A DNA stretch of 64,000 bases from UBA10649 sp963749905 (GTDB taxonomy: Bacteria > Actinomycetota > Actinomycetes > S36-B12). The stretch lies in contig CAVVOF010000006.1 of NCBI GenBank assembly GCA_963749905.1, forward strand, positions 1-64,000. The letters are read 5' to 3'. The notes below the pieces were generated by a model, which was not told where the DNA came from, did not search any database, and saw only the letters and a list, made by a program, of their open reading frames with translations. The translations under genes were made by a program, and so were the position numbers. This document shows, in pieces, positions 25,181 through 35,643 of this stretch; within the stretch, counting starts at the first letter, position 1; every line of letters begins with the position of its first letter.

Positions 25181-27463
25181 TCAGACGCGGTAGGCGTCGA
25201 AGACGCCCTCGACGTTGCGCACCGCCCGCAGCACCGAGCCCAGGTGCTTCGGGTCGGCCATCTCGAAGGTGAATCGGGACAGCGCGATCCGGTCGCGGTT
25301 CGTCGTCACGGATGCGCTGAGGATGTTCACGTGCGTGTCCGAGAGGGCGCGCGTCACGTCGGACAGCAACCGTGCTCGGTCAAGTGCCTCCACCTGGATG
25401 TTCACCAGGAACACGCTCGACCCGGTCGGCGCCCATTCCACCTCGACCATGCGATCGGGCTCGGCCTGCAGGCTGGGCACGTTGACGCAGTCGCCCCGAT
25501 GCACGGAGACCCCCGCCCCACGCGTCACGAAGCCGACGATCTCGTCACCCGGCACCGGCGTGCAGCACTTGGCGAGCTTGACCCAGACGTCGTCGGCCCC
25601 CTTCACGATGACGCCGACGTCACCGGAGGTGCGGGACCTCGGCTGGGAGATGACCGTGGGCCGGACGGCCTCCGCCGCGTCGTCGGCCGCCATCTCGACG
25701 CCACCGGCGGAGTCGACCAGCCGGCGCACGATGGTGTCCGCCGAGATCCGGTTCTCTCCTACTGATGCGTAGAGGGCGGAGATATCGGCCTGGTGGAGGT
25801 CCGCGGCGATCGCGGTGAGCGCCTGGTTCGTCATCATGCGCTGCAGCGGCAGGCCCTGCTTGCGCATCGCCCGCACGATGGCGTCCTTGCCGTGCTCGAT
25901 GGCCTCGTCACGGCGCTCCTTGGAGAACCAGGCCTTGATCTTCGTGCGCGCCCGCGCCGACTGCACGAAGCCCAGCCAGTCACGGCTGGGGCCGGCCCCG
26001 TCGGCCTTCGACGTGAAGATCTCGACGACGTCACCGTTCTCCAATGACGACTCCAGCGGCACGAGCTTGCCGTTGACGCGGGCGCCCACACAGCGGTGCC
26101 CCACCTCGGTGTGCACCGAGTAGGCGAAGTCGACCGGGGTGGACTTCGACGGGAGTGCCACCACATCGCCCTTGGGCGTGAAGACGAACACCTCCTGGGA
26201 CCCGAGGTCGTACCGGAGGGAGTCGAGGAACTCGTCCGGGTCCTCGGTCTCGCGCTGCCACTCGAGCAGCTGCCTCAGCCAGCCGAAGTCGTCAGGGCCG
26301 GACTTCCCGCTGACGTCCTGCTGCTTGTACCGCCAGTGGGCGGCCACGCCGAACTCCGCAGCCCGGTGCATGTCCTGGGTGCGGATCTGCAGCTCGACCG
26401 GCTTGCCGTCCGGGCCGATGACGGTGGTGTGCAGGGACTGGTACATGTTGAACTTGGGCATCGCGATGAAGTCCTTGAAGCGGCCCGGGATCGGGCTCCA
26501 CTTCGAGTGCACGATGCCCAGCACCGCGTAACAGTCACGCACCGACTCCGTGAGCACCCGCACGCCCACCAGGTCGTAGATGTCGGCGAAGTCGCGGCCG
26601 CGCACGATCATCTTCTGGTAGATCGAGTAGTAGTGCTTGGGACGCCCGGTCACGGTCGCCTTGATCTTGGCGCGCTTGAGGTCCGCCTCGACCTGGTCGA
26701 TCACGGTGGTGAGGTAGAGGTCGCGCGCGGGCGCCCGCTGGCTGACCAGTCGGACGATCTCCTCGTACATCTTCGGGTACAGGGTTGCGAAGGCCAGGTC
26801 CTCCAGCTCCCACTTGACCGCGTTCATGCCGAGCCGGTGGGCCAGCGGCGCGTAGATCTCGAGCGTCTCTCGCGCCTTCTGCTGCTGCTTCTCCTCGGAC
26901 ATCCACCGCAGCGTGCGCATGTTGTGCAGCCGGTCGGCGAGCTTGATGACCAGCACCCGGATGTCGCGGGCCATCGCGATGACCATCTTGCGGACGGTCT
27001 CCGCCGCGGACGTGTCCCCGTAGCGGACCTTGTCGAGCTTCGTCACCCCGTCCACGAGCTGGGCGATCTCGTCCCCGAAGTCCTCCCGCAGCGCGTCGAG
27101 GGCGTACCCGCAGTCCTCGACGGTGTCGTGCAGGAGGGCGGCCGCCAGCGTGGAACCGGTCATCCCGAGCTCGGCCAGGATCGTGGCCACCGCCAGCGGA
27201 TGGGTGATGTACGGCTCTCCGGAGCGACGGGTCTGGTCGCGATGCAGGTATGCGGCCATCTCGTACGCGCGCTCGATGACGCGGGTGTCCGACTTCGGGT
27301 GGTACTTGCGCAGGGTGCGGAGCAGCGGGTCCAGCTCAGGGAAGTTGGGCCGGGATCCCGCCAGTCGGGCGAATCGCGAACGCAATCCCCCGCCGTCCGG
27401 CATGGCGACCGCCGGAGCCACCACCGGCGGCTCCGTGGTCGGAAGCGGGTTCTCCTTCGCCAA
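25181..27463 (-). CDS. relA: Bifunctional (p)ppGpp synthetase/hydrolase RelA/SpoT (Rsh)
   Basis: 760 residues. Order: HD hydrolase (about 60-215; ITHP with His88 and LHDTVED at 111-117), synthetase (about 255-370; GRPKHYYSIYQKM at 273-285), TGS (about 425-485), helical/zinc-finger region and C-terminal ACT (about 690-760). RFKD at 328-331 matches the RXKD motif of bifunctional Rsh enzymes, in contrast to EXDD of synthetase-only RelA. It makes and degrades the stringent alarmone. The start shown is TTG 27463 after a GGGGAGGGG stretch; ATG at codon 21 is an alternative. Downstream of apt. Confidence 0.94.
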   Translation of the reverse strand: MAKENPLPTTEPPVVAPAVAMPDGGGLRSRFARLAGSRPNFPELDPLLRTLRKYHPKSDTRVIERAYEMAAYLHRDQTRRSGEPYITHPLAVATILAELGMTGSTLAAALLHDTVEDCGYALDALREDFGDEIAQLVDGVTKLDKVRYGDTSAAETVRKMVIAMARDIRVLVIKLADRLHNMRTLRWMSEEKQQQKARETLEIYAPLAHRLGMNAVKWELEDLAFATLYPKMYEEIVRLVSQRAPARDLYLTTVIDQVEADLKRAKIKATVTGRPKHYYSIYQKMIVRGRDFADIYDLVGVRVLTESVRDCYAVLGIVHSKWSPIPGRFKDFIAMPKFNMYQSLHTTVIGPDGKPVELQIRTQDMHRAAEFGVAAHWRYKQQDVSGKSGPDDFGWLRQLLEWQRETEDPDEFLDSLRYDLGSQEVFVFTPKGDVVALPSKSTPVDFAYSVHTEVGHRCVGARVNGKLVPLESSLENGDVVEIFTSKADGAGPSRDWLGFVQSARARTKIKAWFSKERRDEAIEHGKDAIVRAMRKQGLPLQRMMTNQALTAIAADLHQADISALYASVGENRISADTIVRRLVDSAGGVEMAADDAAEAVRPTVISQPRSRTSGDVGVIVKGADDVWVKLAKCCTPVPGDEIVGFVTRGAGVSVHRGDCVNVPSLQAEPDRMVEVEWAPTGSSVFLVNIQVEALDRARLLSDVTRALSDTHVNILSASVTTNRDRIALSRFTFEMADPKHLGSVLRAVRNVEGVFDAYRV

Positions 27464-27484
27464 CTCCCCTCCCCGGTCGCGCCC

Positions 27485-28042
27485 TCAGTGTACGGGCGCG
27501 TCGCCGTTGAGCAGCGCGCTGACCTCGATGCCGAGCGCACGCACTCGGTCAGCTCCGCCCAGCGACGGCAGATCCATGATGACCGCGAGGCTCACCAGCT
27601 CCGCACCCGTGCGCCGGACCAGTTCGATGGCGGCACACGCCGTTCCGCCGGTGGCGAGCACGTCGTCGACGATGACCACGCGCATCCCGGGCTCGAGGTC
27701 GTCCTGATGCACCTCGAGCGACGTCGATCCGTACTCGAGGTCGTACGCCTCCGCATGCACCTCGCGGGGCAGCTTGCCCGGCTTGCGCAGCGTGACGAAC
27801 CCGGCGCCGAGGTGGTAGGCGAGCGCGGCCGCGTACGGGAAGCCGCGCGCCTCGATCCCCACCACCGCATCGACCCGACCCCGGCCGAGCTGGACGGCCA
27901 TCAGGTCGACCGCGGCGGCGAAGGCGTGCCCGTCCGCCATGAGGGGGGTCAGGTCGCGGAAGAGCACCCCCGGCTGCGGGAAGTCCGGGACATCCCGGAC
28001 CCGGCTCCACAGCCGGCGCTCGGCCCCCTCGCGGTCGAACAC
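27485..28042 (-). CDS. apt: Adenine phosphoribosyltransferase
   Basis: 185 residues from GTG 28042, one base past the secF stop. Converts adenine plus PRPP to AMP. The PRPP-binding motif VVIVDDVLATGGT is intact, and PDFPQPGVLFRDLTPL plus GIEARGFPYAAALAYHLGAGFVTLRKPGKLP match the family closely. The longer open frame upstream overlaps secF and is not used. secD-secF-apt-relA is a standard actinobacterial gene order. Confidence 0.94.
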   Translation of the reverse strand: MFDREGAERRLWSRVRDVPDFPQPGVLFRDLTPLMADGHAFAAAVDLMAVQLGRGRVDAVVGIEARGFPYAAALAYHLGAGFVTLRKPGKLPREVHAEAYDLEYGSTSLEVHQDDLEPGMRVVIVDDVLATGGTACAAIELVRRTGAELVSLAVIMDLPSLGGADRVRALGIEVSALLNGDAPVH

Positions 28043-28043
28043 G

Positions 28044-29156
28044 TCAGCTCTTGCGCCTCGACCGGCTCTGCCGCCGCGGCTGCTGGCGCGCGGACGAGTC
28101 TGCGCGGGTCTGGGCCGCCGAGCGCGCCGCCGGGGGTGCATCGTCGGCCGGGCCGTCGGCGCCCGCGACCGCTGCCGCAGCGGGAGCGCGCCCCTGCTTG
28201 CGGCGGGCCGCGACCCGTGCCGCCAACGCCTTCATGTCCGGCTGGCGCTCCTTGAGCTGGGCCAGGAACGGCGTGGCGACGAAGATCGACGAGTAGGTGC
28301 CGGCCGCCATGCCGATGGCGAGTGCGACCGCGAGGTCGAGCAGGGTGCCCGCCCCGAGCAGTCCGGCGCCGACGATGATGATCGCCAGGACCGGCAGCAG
28401 GGCCACCACCGACGTGTTGATCGACCGCACGAGGGTCTGGTTGACGGCCAGGTTGGCGGCGTCGCTGTAGGTCATCACCGACTGTCCGGCGATCCCCCGC
28501 GTGTTCTCCTTGACCTTGTCGAACACGACGACGGTGTCATAGAGCGAATAGCCCAAGATGGTGAGCAGGCCGATGACGGTGGCCGGAGTCACCTCCAAGC
28601 CGACCAGGGCGTAGATGCCGATGGTGATGATGAGGTCGTGCGCCAGCGCGACCAGGGCCGCGGCGGCCATCCGCCACTCGAAGTAGATCGACAGGAAGAT
28701 GGTGACCAGCAGGATGAAGACCACCAGGCCCTGCAAGGCCTTCTGGGAGATCTCCGCACCCCAGGTGGGCCCGACCACCTGCGCCTTGATCTCGTCCTTC
28801 GGCACCCCGCAGGCGTCGGCGAGCGCTCCGGCGACCACGGTGCTCTCGGCGGCCGTCAGCGACTCGGTCTGAACGCGGACGGTCCCGCTGGCCGTCTCGG
28901 TGACGATGGCCTGCCCGCCCGTCGCGGTCTCGGCCGTCGCGCGGGCCTCCTCGACCGTGCACGTGGCGTTCGGCAGGGTGAACTCCGCACCGCCGCGGAA
29001 CTCGATGCCGAGGTTGAGGCCGCGGAAGACCAGGGACCCCACCGCCACCAGGACGATGATCGCCGAGATGGCGTACCACCGGTTGCGGCGGCCCACGAAG
29101 TCGTACGAGACCTCACCGGCGTACAGCTTGTGCCCGATATCGCGGAAGCGGCTCAT
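28044..29156 (-). CDS. secF: Protein translocase subunit SecF
   Basis: 370 residues, polytopic membrane protein that with SecD uses the proton gradient to help protein export through SecYEG. First transmembrane helix about 28-46, a periplasmic loop with LNLGIEFRGGAEF, then five helices including GYSLYDTVVVFDKVKENT, the conserved SecF cytoplasmic motif. The C-terminus is a long basic Ala/Arg tail (about 315-370), common in actinobacteria. The start overlaps the secD stop by 4 nt. Confidence 0.96.
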   Translation of the reverse strand: MSRFRDIGHKLYAGEVSYDFVGRRNRWYAISAIIVLVAVGSLVFRGLNLGIEFRGGAEFTLPNATCTVEEARATAETATGGQAIVTETASGTVRVQTESLTAAESTVVAGALADACGVPKDEIKAQVVGPTWGAEISQKALQGLVVFILLVTIFLSIYFEWRMAAAALVALAHDLIITIGIYALVGLEVTPATVIGLLTILGYSLYDTVVVFDKVKENTRGIAGQSVMTYSDAANLAVNQTLVRSINTSVVALLPVLAIIIVGAGLLGAGTLLDLAVALAIGMAAGTYSSIFVATPFLAQLKERQPDMKALAARVAARRKQGRAPAAAAVAGADGPADDAPPAARSAAQTRADSSARQQPRRQSRSRRKS

Positions 29157-30814
29157 GACGACACCTCCTCACTGGTCGGGTCGCTGGTTGGTTCGCTCGT
29201 CTTGCGGCGCCGGGATGCCGATGGTCGAGCTCCGAGGACCGACGCTCCCCCGAGCCGATCCGGATCGAGGCCGGTCCACTTGGAGCCCCGCTGCATCCAC
29301 GCGCTGCGGCCCATCAGGACGGTCACCGGATGGGTGAACCAGAAGGCCACCAGCACGTCGATCAGCGTGGTCAGGCCCAGCACGAAGGCGAAGCCGCGGA
29401 CGCTGCCCACCGACAGGAAGTACAGGACGATGGCCGCGAGCAGGGACACGAAGTCCGCGGCCAGCAGCGTGCGCCTGGCCCGCACCCAGCCCGAGTCGCA
29501 GGCCTGTCGCAACGACCTGCCTTCGCGGATCTCGTCTCGGATGCGCTCGAAGTACACGATGAACGAGTCGGCCGTGATGCCGATGGCGACGATGGCGCCG
29601 GCCACGCCGGCCAGCGTCAGGGTCAGGCCGATGGTCTTGCTCAGCACGATGAAGGTCAGCCACAGGATCAGGCCGGCCACGCCCAGGGACAGCACGGCGA
29701 CGATGCCGAGCGCCCGGTAGTAGGCGATCAGGTAGATGGCGACGAGGAGCAGGCCCAGTAGGCCGGCGATGATGCCCGCGCGGAGCTGGTCGCTGCCCAC
29801 CGTCGGGGAGATGGTCGTGATGTCGACCGGCTCCAGGGTGACCGGCAGGGCGCCGTACTTGAGCACGTTGGCGAGGTCCCTCGCCTCCTCCGCCGTGAAG
29901 TTGCCCTCGATCTGGGCGGAGCCGCCGAGGATGGGCTCGTTGAAGCGGGGGGCCGAGACCACGACGCCGTCGAGGACGATGGCGAACGCGTTGCACGGGT
30001 TGGCGCCGACGATGCCGCACTCGGGCAGGCCGGTGAGGGTCGTGGACGCCTCGGCGAGCGCCGTCGCACCCTCGGAGTCGAAGGACAGCGAGACCACCCA
30101 GCCGACGCCGCCCTGCGGCAGCACCGCGCTGGCGTCGGTCACGTTGATGCCCTGGATGAAGGCCGGCTCGAGGTTGTACTTGACGCTGCCGTCGTTCTGG
30201 CAGGTGCCCAGCCACAGGGTGGGGTCGTCGGGACGGCCACCGGTGAAGTTGGCCGGCAGCGTGCAGTCGAGGGCAGCGATCTGGTCCTGGAACTCCTGCG
30301 TGTTCTCGGCGGACTGGATGAGGGGGGCCGGCTCGACGGCAGTCGCGTCGGGCGACGGCGACGCGCTCGCCTCGGGGGACGCCGACGGACTCGGCTCGTC
30401 GGACGGCAGCGCGGACGAAACGGGGCTGTACAGGCCCCAGACCGGACGGAAGTCCAGCAGTGCGGTGCGCTGGACGAGATCGACGATCCGATCCTGGTTC
30501 ACGCCCGGCACGGAGACCACGATGACCGAACCGTCGCCGGTGCCCTGCGTGGTGACCTCGGCCTCCGAGACCCCCAGGCCGTTGACACGCTGGCGGATGA
30601 TCGAGACGGTCTGCTCGAGCTGCTCGTCCGTGATGCTGGTGCCCTCGGTCACCGGTGTCGGCTTGAGGATCACCTGGGTGCCGCCCTGCAGGTCCAGGCC
30701 GAGGCGAACGGACGAGTCCGTGCCCGGCCAGAAGGCCACCACGCCGAGCGCCACGATGAGGGCGAGCAGGGCGAGCAGCAGCCGAACGGGCAGGCTTGAC
30801 GACGTTTGCGCCAC
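29153..30814 (-). CDS. secD: Protein translocase subunit SecD
   Basis: 553 residues from GTG 30814, with AAGGAG upstream. First helix about 9-28; periplasmic domain with LGLDLQGGTQVILKP and a low-complexity Ser/Pro/Ala insertion around 135-165; six-helix RND-type membrane domain with GITADSFIVYFERIRDE, the conserved SecD motif. The C-terminal 50 residues are a charged cytoplasmic tail. Works with SecF and YajC, both encoded next to it. Confidence 0.96.
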   Translation of the reverse strand: MAQTSSSLPVRLLLALLALIVALGVVAFWPGTDSSVRLGLDLQGGTQVILKPTPVTEGTSITDEQLEQTVSIIRQRVNGLGVSEAEVTTQGTGDGSVIVVSVPGVNQDRIVDLVQRTALLDFRPVWGLYSPVSSALPSDEPSPSASPEASASPSPDATAVEPAPLIQSAENTQEFQDQIAALDCTLPANFTGGRPDDPTLWLGTCQNDGSVKYNLEPAFIQGINVTDASAVLPQGGVGWVVSLSFDSEGATALAEASTTLTGLPECGIVGANPCNAFAIVLDGVVVSAPRFNEPILGGSAQIEGNFTAEEARDLANVLKYGALPVTLEPVDITTISPTVGSDQLRAGIIAGLLGLLLVAIYLIAYYRALGIVAVLSLGVAGLILWLTFIVLSKTIGLTLTLAGVAGAIVAIGITADSFIVYFERIRDEIREGRSLRQACDSGWVRARRTLLAADFVSLLAAIVLYFLSVGSVRGFAFVLGLTTLIDVLVAFWFTHPVTVLMGRSAWMQRGSKWTGLDPDRLGGASVLGARPSASRRRKTSEPTSDPTSEEVSS

Positions 30815-30880
30815 GGTGCTCCTTACGTGAGTGCGACGTGCCTGGGCCGGGAACGGTGGTCACGGCCCCGCAAAGCCGGG

Positions 30881-31165
30881 TCAGTCTATGGGGTCGTCTT
30901 CGATGGGCTGCGGCTCGATCACCCGGGCGATCGCGGCCGGGAGCATCCGCATGTAGACCCCGGGAGAGACCTCCACGCTGACCTCGTCCTCGGTCACTGC
31001 GGCGACGGTCCCGAAGATCCCCCCCGCCGTCATGACCTCGGCGCCGGGCTGCAGGGAGGCCTGCAGCTGCTGCTGCTGCTTCTGGCGCTGCTTGCCGGGA
31101 CGGATGATCAGGAAGTAGAACGCAGCACCGGCCGCCACGATCAACAGCAGGCTTGTGGGATCCAC
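30881..31165 (-). CDS. yajC: Preprotein translocase accessory subunit YajC
   Basis: 94 residues from GTG 31165, selected because GAGGAG lies 5 nt upstream; a GTG two codons earlier would abut the ribosome site. One transmembrane helix (about 5-20, LLLIVAAGAAFYFLIIRP) ends with the YajC hallmark IRPGKQRQK, followed by the YajC beta domain GAEVMTAGGIFGTV. Position ahead of secD-secF is standard. Confidence 0.93.
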   Translation of the reverse strand: MDPTSLLLIVAAGAAFYFLIIRPGKQRQKQQQQLQASLQPGAEVMTAGGIFGTVAAVTEDEVSVEVSPGVYMRMLPAAIARVIEPQPIEDDPID

Positions 31166-31221
31166 GGTCACTCCTCGGTAGACGTCGGCGCCGCAGCATC
31201 CGGGCGCGCAAGCATCTGAGG

Positions 31222-32249
<1,028 letters not shown>

Positions 32250-32253
<4 letters not shown>

Positions 32254-32873
32254 GAGCGGTCCAGCGAGCGCAGGGCGGCCTTGAGGAGGGCACCGATATC
32301 GGGCGGGTCCTGGGCGGTTGCCGCAGCGAGGGCCGCGGGATCGAGCGCGTCGATGGCTGCTTCGGCCTCCCGGACGGACCAGCCCAGCGAGGCCAGCCCG
32401 GCGACCACCGCCTGCTGCCAGGGCTCCTCGTCTGTGGTCCCGTCGATCCGTGCAATTCCGCCGTCCGCCCGCACCGGGCCGAGCCGGTCGGCCAGCTCGA
32501 GGAGGAGTCGCTGCGCGCCCTTGCGCCCGATGCCCGGCACGCGCACCAGCGCCGCCTCGTCGCCACCGGCCACCGCTCGCCGCAGTTCGTCGGGCGAGAG
32601 CGTCCCCAGCAGCGCCAGCGCGATCCGCGGGCCGATCCCGCTGACCGTCTGCACCTGCTCGAAGACCGCTCGCTCGTCGTCGTCGATGAAGCCGAACAGG
32701 GTCCAGCCGTCCTCGCGGACCACCATCGTGGTCATCAGCTCGACATGGTCGCCGTGTCGCAGCGCGAGGGCGGTGGCCGGCGTGCACTGCACGCGGACGC
32801 CCACCGCGCCCAGATCGACCACCAGGTGGTCGGCGCCGGCATGCACGACCGTGCCCCGGACGAAGGAGATCAT
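32250..32873 (-). CDS. ruvA: Holliday junction DNA-binding subunit RuvA
   Basis: 207 residues from ATG 32873, which overlaps the ruvC stop. N-terminal OB fold (MISFVRGTVVHAG), two helix-hairpin-helix motifs (VSGIGPRIALALL and VPGIGRKGAQRLLLEL), acidic linker, and C-terminal domain III that contacts RuvB (ALASLGWSVREAEAAI). Targets RuvB to four-way junctions. Middle gene of ruvC-ruvA-ruvB. Confidence 0.96.
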
Positions 32874-33382
32874 CGGGCGGCCGCCAGCGCCGCCTGCAGC
32901 CGGCGCTGCCCCTCGCCGCGCCACACCTGGCAGATGGCGATGGCCACGGCGTCCGCGGCATCCGCCGGGCGTGGCGGCCCGGGCAGGCGGAGCAGGCGGG
33001 TGACCATGGCGGCGACCTGCGCCTTGTCGGCGCGCCCGTTGCCGGTGACCGCCGCCTTCACCTCGGTCGGCGTGTGCAGCGCCACCGGCAGGCCGCGCTT
33101 GCCGGCGATCAGCAGGCCCATGGCGGCCGCCTGCGCGGTGCCCATGGCGGTTCGGACGTTGTGCTGGCTGAAGACCCGCTCGATGGCGATCGCGTCCGGG
33201 TTGAACTCGTCGACCAGCGCGGACAGCTCGGCCTCGACGGCCGTGAGCCGCAGTTCGATGGGCGCATCGGCCGCGGTCCGGATCACCCCGTAGTGGACCG
33301 AGGTCAGCGTGCGCCCGGGGGCCCCGTCGACGACCGCCGTGCCACAGCGGGTGAGGCCGGGATCGATGCCGAGGACGCGCAT
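32870..33382 (-). CDS. ruvC: Holliday junction endonuclease RuvC
   Basis: 170 residues from ATG 33382, preceded by GGGAGG at 5 nt; a GTG six codons upstream is less well placed. RNase H-like resolvase with the four acidic residues visible: Asp7 (GIDPG), Glu68 (IAIERVF), Asp141 and Asp144 (DAADAVAIA). Cuts Holliday junctions symmetrically. A LexA-type palindrome lies 62 nt upstream, so the ruvCAB operon is very likely SOS-induced. Confidence 0.96.
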   Translation of the reverse strand: MRVLGIDPGLTRCGTAVVDGAPGRTLTSVHYGVIRTAADAPIELRLTAVEAELSALVDEFNPDAIAIERVFSQHNVRTAMGTAQAAAMGLLIAGKRGLPVALHTPTEVKAAVTGNGRADKAQVAAMVTRLLRLPGPPRPADAADAVAIAICQVWRGEGQRRLQAALAAAR

Positions 33383-33443
33383 CCGCACCTCCCGAGGCAC
33401 CGCCGTGTCCGCGGCTGGCCCGCGGAAGCCGGCATCCGATCAT

Positions 33444-33459
33444 CCGAACACCTGTTCGG
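33444..33459. promoter_or_regulatory. LexA/SOS box upstream of ruvCAB
   Basis: CCGAACACCTGTTCGG, part of an 18-bp palindrome (33443-33460) with arms TCCGAAC/GTTCGGA. It matches the actinobacterial/Gram-positive LexA half-sites CGAAC-N4-GTTCG exactly and lies 62 nt before the ruvC start, just past the stop of the upstream gene. LexA control of ruvCAB is established in related bacteria; binding here is inferred. Confidence 0.85.
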
Positions 33460-33463
33460 AAGG

Positions 33464-34894
33464 CTAGTCGGTCCCCTGCTCAGTTGCCTGAGGTCGCGTG
33501 GTCGGCGTGTCGCCGGTGACCGCCTCGAACCCGGCGGCCAGGTCGACAATCAGGCTCGGCAGGTCCGTCACCGCCCGGTCGTCGGCCGAGATGCCGAAGT
33601 ACGCCGTGCCGTCGTAGGTCACCATCGTGATGTTCACGGCGGAGCCGATGGTGGCCACCAGCGGGTACACCGCCACCATCTTGACGCCGGCCAGGTAGAG
33701 CGGCAGGGGCGGTCCCGGCACGTTGCTCGTGGTGACATCGGTGGCCTGCGCGGCCTGCGCGATCATCGGGACGGGCACGAACCAGCTCACCTCGGCCAGT
33801 GGATCGGCCATCCGGATGGCCGGCTCCTCCCGCCAGTGCTCGACCAGGCCATGCGCCTGCTCCATGTGCTCGAGCGGGGTCAGGCCCGCGATGCCGATCG
33901 GGAACCGGGCGATGGACACCGCGTTGGACGCCTGACCGCTGCGATCGCCGGCGTCGCCGCGCAGGCTGATCGGCACGTTGATGCGCAGCTCCTCGACGAC
34001 CACCCCATGCCGCCGGTGGTAGCGGTCCATCCCTTCGGCGACCGCGGCGAGGAAGGCGTCGTTGACGCTCATCCCGTGCTCCTTGGCCGCGGCCCGGATC
34101 GAGGCGAACGGGGTGTCCATAGCGGCGAACCGGTAGGTGGTGCCGCGGCCGATCATCACCGGGGACAGCGGTCCGTCAGGCACCGAGGCGACGCGCCCGA
34201 TCGACGTGACGTTGTTGAGCGCGTTCCCCCACGTGCGCCGTGGCTGGGTCAGCGTCCCCTTGGCGAAGTCGAACGCGCCGCGGGCCACCGTCGTGGCCAG
34301 GCTCGAGCCTCGGCGGAAGGTGTCCGACACGTTGGCCGCGGTGATGTCCCGCAACCCGACGTCCTCGGCTGGAGGAGCATCCGGAGCGGGCGCCTCGTTC
34401 GGGTCGGGGTCGGGACCGAACTCGAAGAGCGACAGCCCCATCATCACCGTCGCCTGTCCGTCGGCGATCGAGTGATGCAGCTTCAGCACGAACGCCGCGC
34501 GGTCGTCCGGCAGCCCCTCGACCAGCACGGCCTCCCACAGCGGCCGGTTGCGGTCGAAGTCGGTCAGGCTCATCCGGCGGGCGTCGTCGAGCAGCGCCTG
34601 CCACCCGGTGCCCTCCGGGACCCGGTACCGATGCAGGTGGACGTCGAGATCGAAGTCGGGATCGACGGCCAGCCGGGGCGCCGTCAGGCCGACGACGCCG
34701 AAGAGCAGCCGCATCCGCAGGGTGGGCACGCAGAGGGTCAGCCGCTCGACGCGCGCCCGCAGCCGGTCCCAGTCCGGCACGCCCTCCAGGATGGCTGCGG
34801 CCATGACGGTCGATCGCATCGTGGGGTCGCCGCTCGCCGTCCGGAACGTGGCGGCATCCCATCCGGTCAGCTGTGTCCCGACGTAGTCGTTCAT
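33464..34894 (-). CDS. Wax ester synthase/diacylglycerol acyltransferase (WS/DGAT)
   Basis: 476 residues. Condensing-enzyme fold of the WS/DGAT family, making triacylglycerol or wax esters from acyl-CoA. The active-site motif HHSIADG is at 140-146 (HHxxxDG), with PLW at 118-120 and NVPGPPLPLYLAG and the C-terminal YDGTAYFGISADD typical of the family. Storage-lipid enzymes of this type are common in mycolic and other actinomycetes. Ends 4 nt before the LexA box and overlaps yebC by 4 nt at its start, so it shares the yebC transcript. Confidence 0.92.
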   Translation of the reverse strand: MNDYVGTQLTGWDAATFRTASGDPTMRSTVMAAAILEGVPDWDRLRARVERLTLCVPTLRMRLLFGVVGLTAPRLAVDPDFDLDVHLHRYRVPEGTGWQALLDDARRMSLTDFDRNRPLWEAVLVEGLPDDRAAFVLKLHHSIADGQATVMMGLSLFEFGPDPDPNEAPAPDAPPAEDVGLRDITAANVSDTFRRGSSLATTVARGAFDFAKGTLTQPRRTWGNALNNVTSIGRVASVPDGPLSPVMIGRGTTYRFAAMDTPFASIRAAAKEHGMSVNDAFLAAVAEGMDRYHRRHGVVVEELRINVPISLRGDAGDRSGQASNAVSIARFPIGIAGLTPLEHMEQAHGLVEHWREEPAIRMADPLAEVSWFVPVPMIAQAAQATDVTTSNVPGPPLPLYLAGVKMVAVYPLVATIGSAVNITMVTYDGTAYFGISADDRAVTDLPSLIVDLAAGFEAVTGDTPTTRPQATEQGTD

Positions 34895-35643
34895 CCGACG
34901 GCTTCCATCACGTCGTCGCTCACGTCGAAGTTGGCATACACGTTCTGCACGTCGTCACTGTCCTCCAGCGCCTCGATCAGGCGGAAGACCTTGCGGGCAC
35001 CGTCCTCGTCGAGCTCCACCGAGACACTCGGCAGGAAGCTGGTGTCCGCGGACTCGTAGTCCATGCCGGCGGCCTGGACGGCCGACCGCACGGCGATCAG
35101 GTCGGTCGCCTCCGAGATGACCTCGAATGCCTCGCCGAGATCGTTGACCTCCTCGGCGCCTGCATCCAGCACGGTCATGAGCACGTCGTCCTCGGTCGTC
35201 CCCTCGGCCTTCGGGACGATGACCACGCCCTTGCGGTTGAACAGGTACGCGACCGAGCCCGGATCGGCCATCGACCCGCCGTTGCGGGTCATCGCCACGC
35301 GAACGTCGGACGCGGCCCGGTTCCGGTTGTCGGTCAGGCACTCGATCAGGACGGCCACGCCGCTGGGGCCGTAGCCCTCGTACATGATCGTCTGCCAGTC
35401 GGCTCCGCCTGCCTCCGCGCCCGAGCCGCGCTTGACCGCCCGCTCGATGTTGTCGAGGGGCACCGAGTTCTTTCGGGCCTTCTGGATGGCGTCGTACAGC
35501 GTCGGGTTGCCGTCGGGGTCACCGCCGCCCTGCCGCGCCGCGACCTCGATGTTCTTCACCAGCCGCGCGAAGAGCTTGCCGCGCTTGGCATCGATGACGG
35601 CCTTCTTGTGCTTGGTCGTCGCCCACTTGGAATGGCCGCTCAT
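34891..35643 (-). CDS. yebC: YebC/PmpR-family protein (TACO1 family)
   Basis: 250 residues with the family N-terminus MSGHSKWATTKHKKAVIDAKRGKLFARL and the segment YEGYGPSGVAVLIECLTDNRNR. Family members were described as transcription regulators and more recently as ribosome-associated factors that ease translation of proline-rich stretches. It sits between pdxT and ruvC, its usual actinobacterial neighbours, apart from the inserted WS/DGAT gene. Overlaps pdxT by 4 nt. Confidence 0.95.
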   Translation of the reverse strand: MSGHSKWATTKHKKAVIDAKRGKLFARLVKNIEVAARQGGGDPDGNPTLYDAIQKARKNSVPLDNIERAVKRGSGAEAGGADWQTIMYEGYGPSGVAVLIECLTDNRNRAASDVRVAMTRNGGSMADPGSVAYLFNRKGVVIVPKAEGTTEDDVLMTVLDAGAEEVNDLGEAFEVISEATDLIAVRSAVQAAGMDYESADTSFLPSVSVELDEDGARKVFRLIEALEDSDDVQNVYANFDVSDDVMEAVG

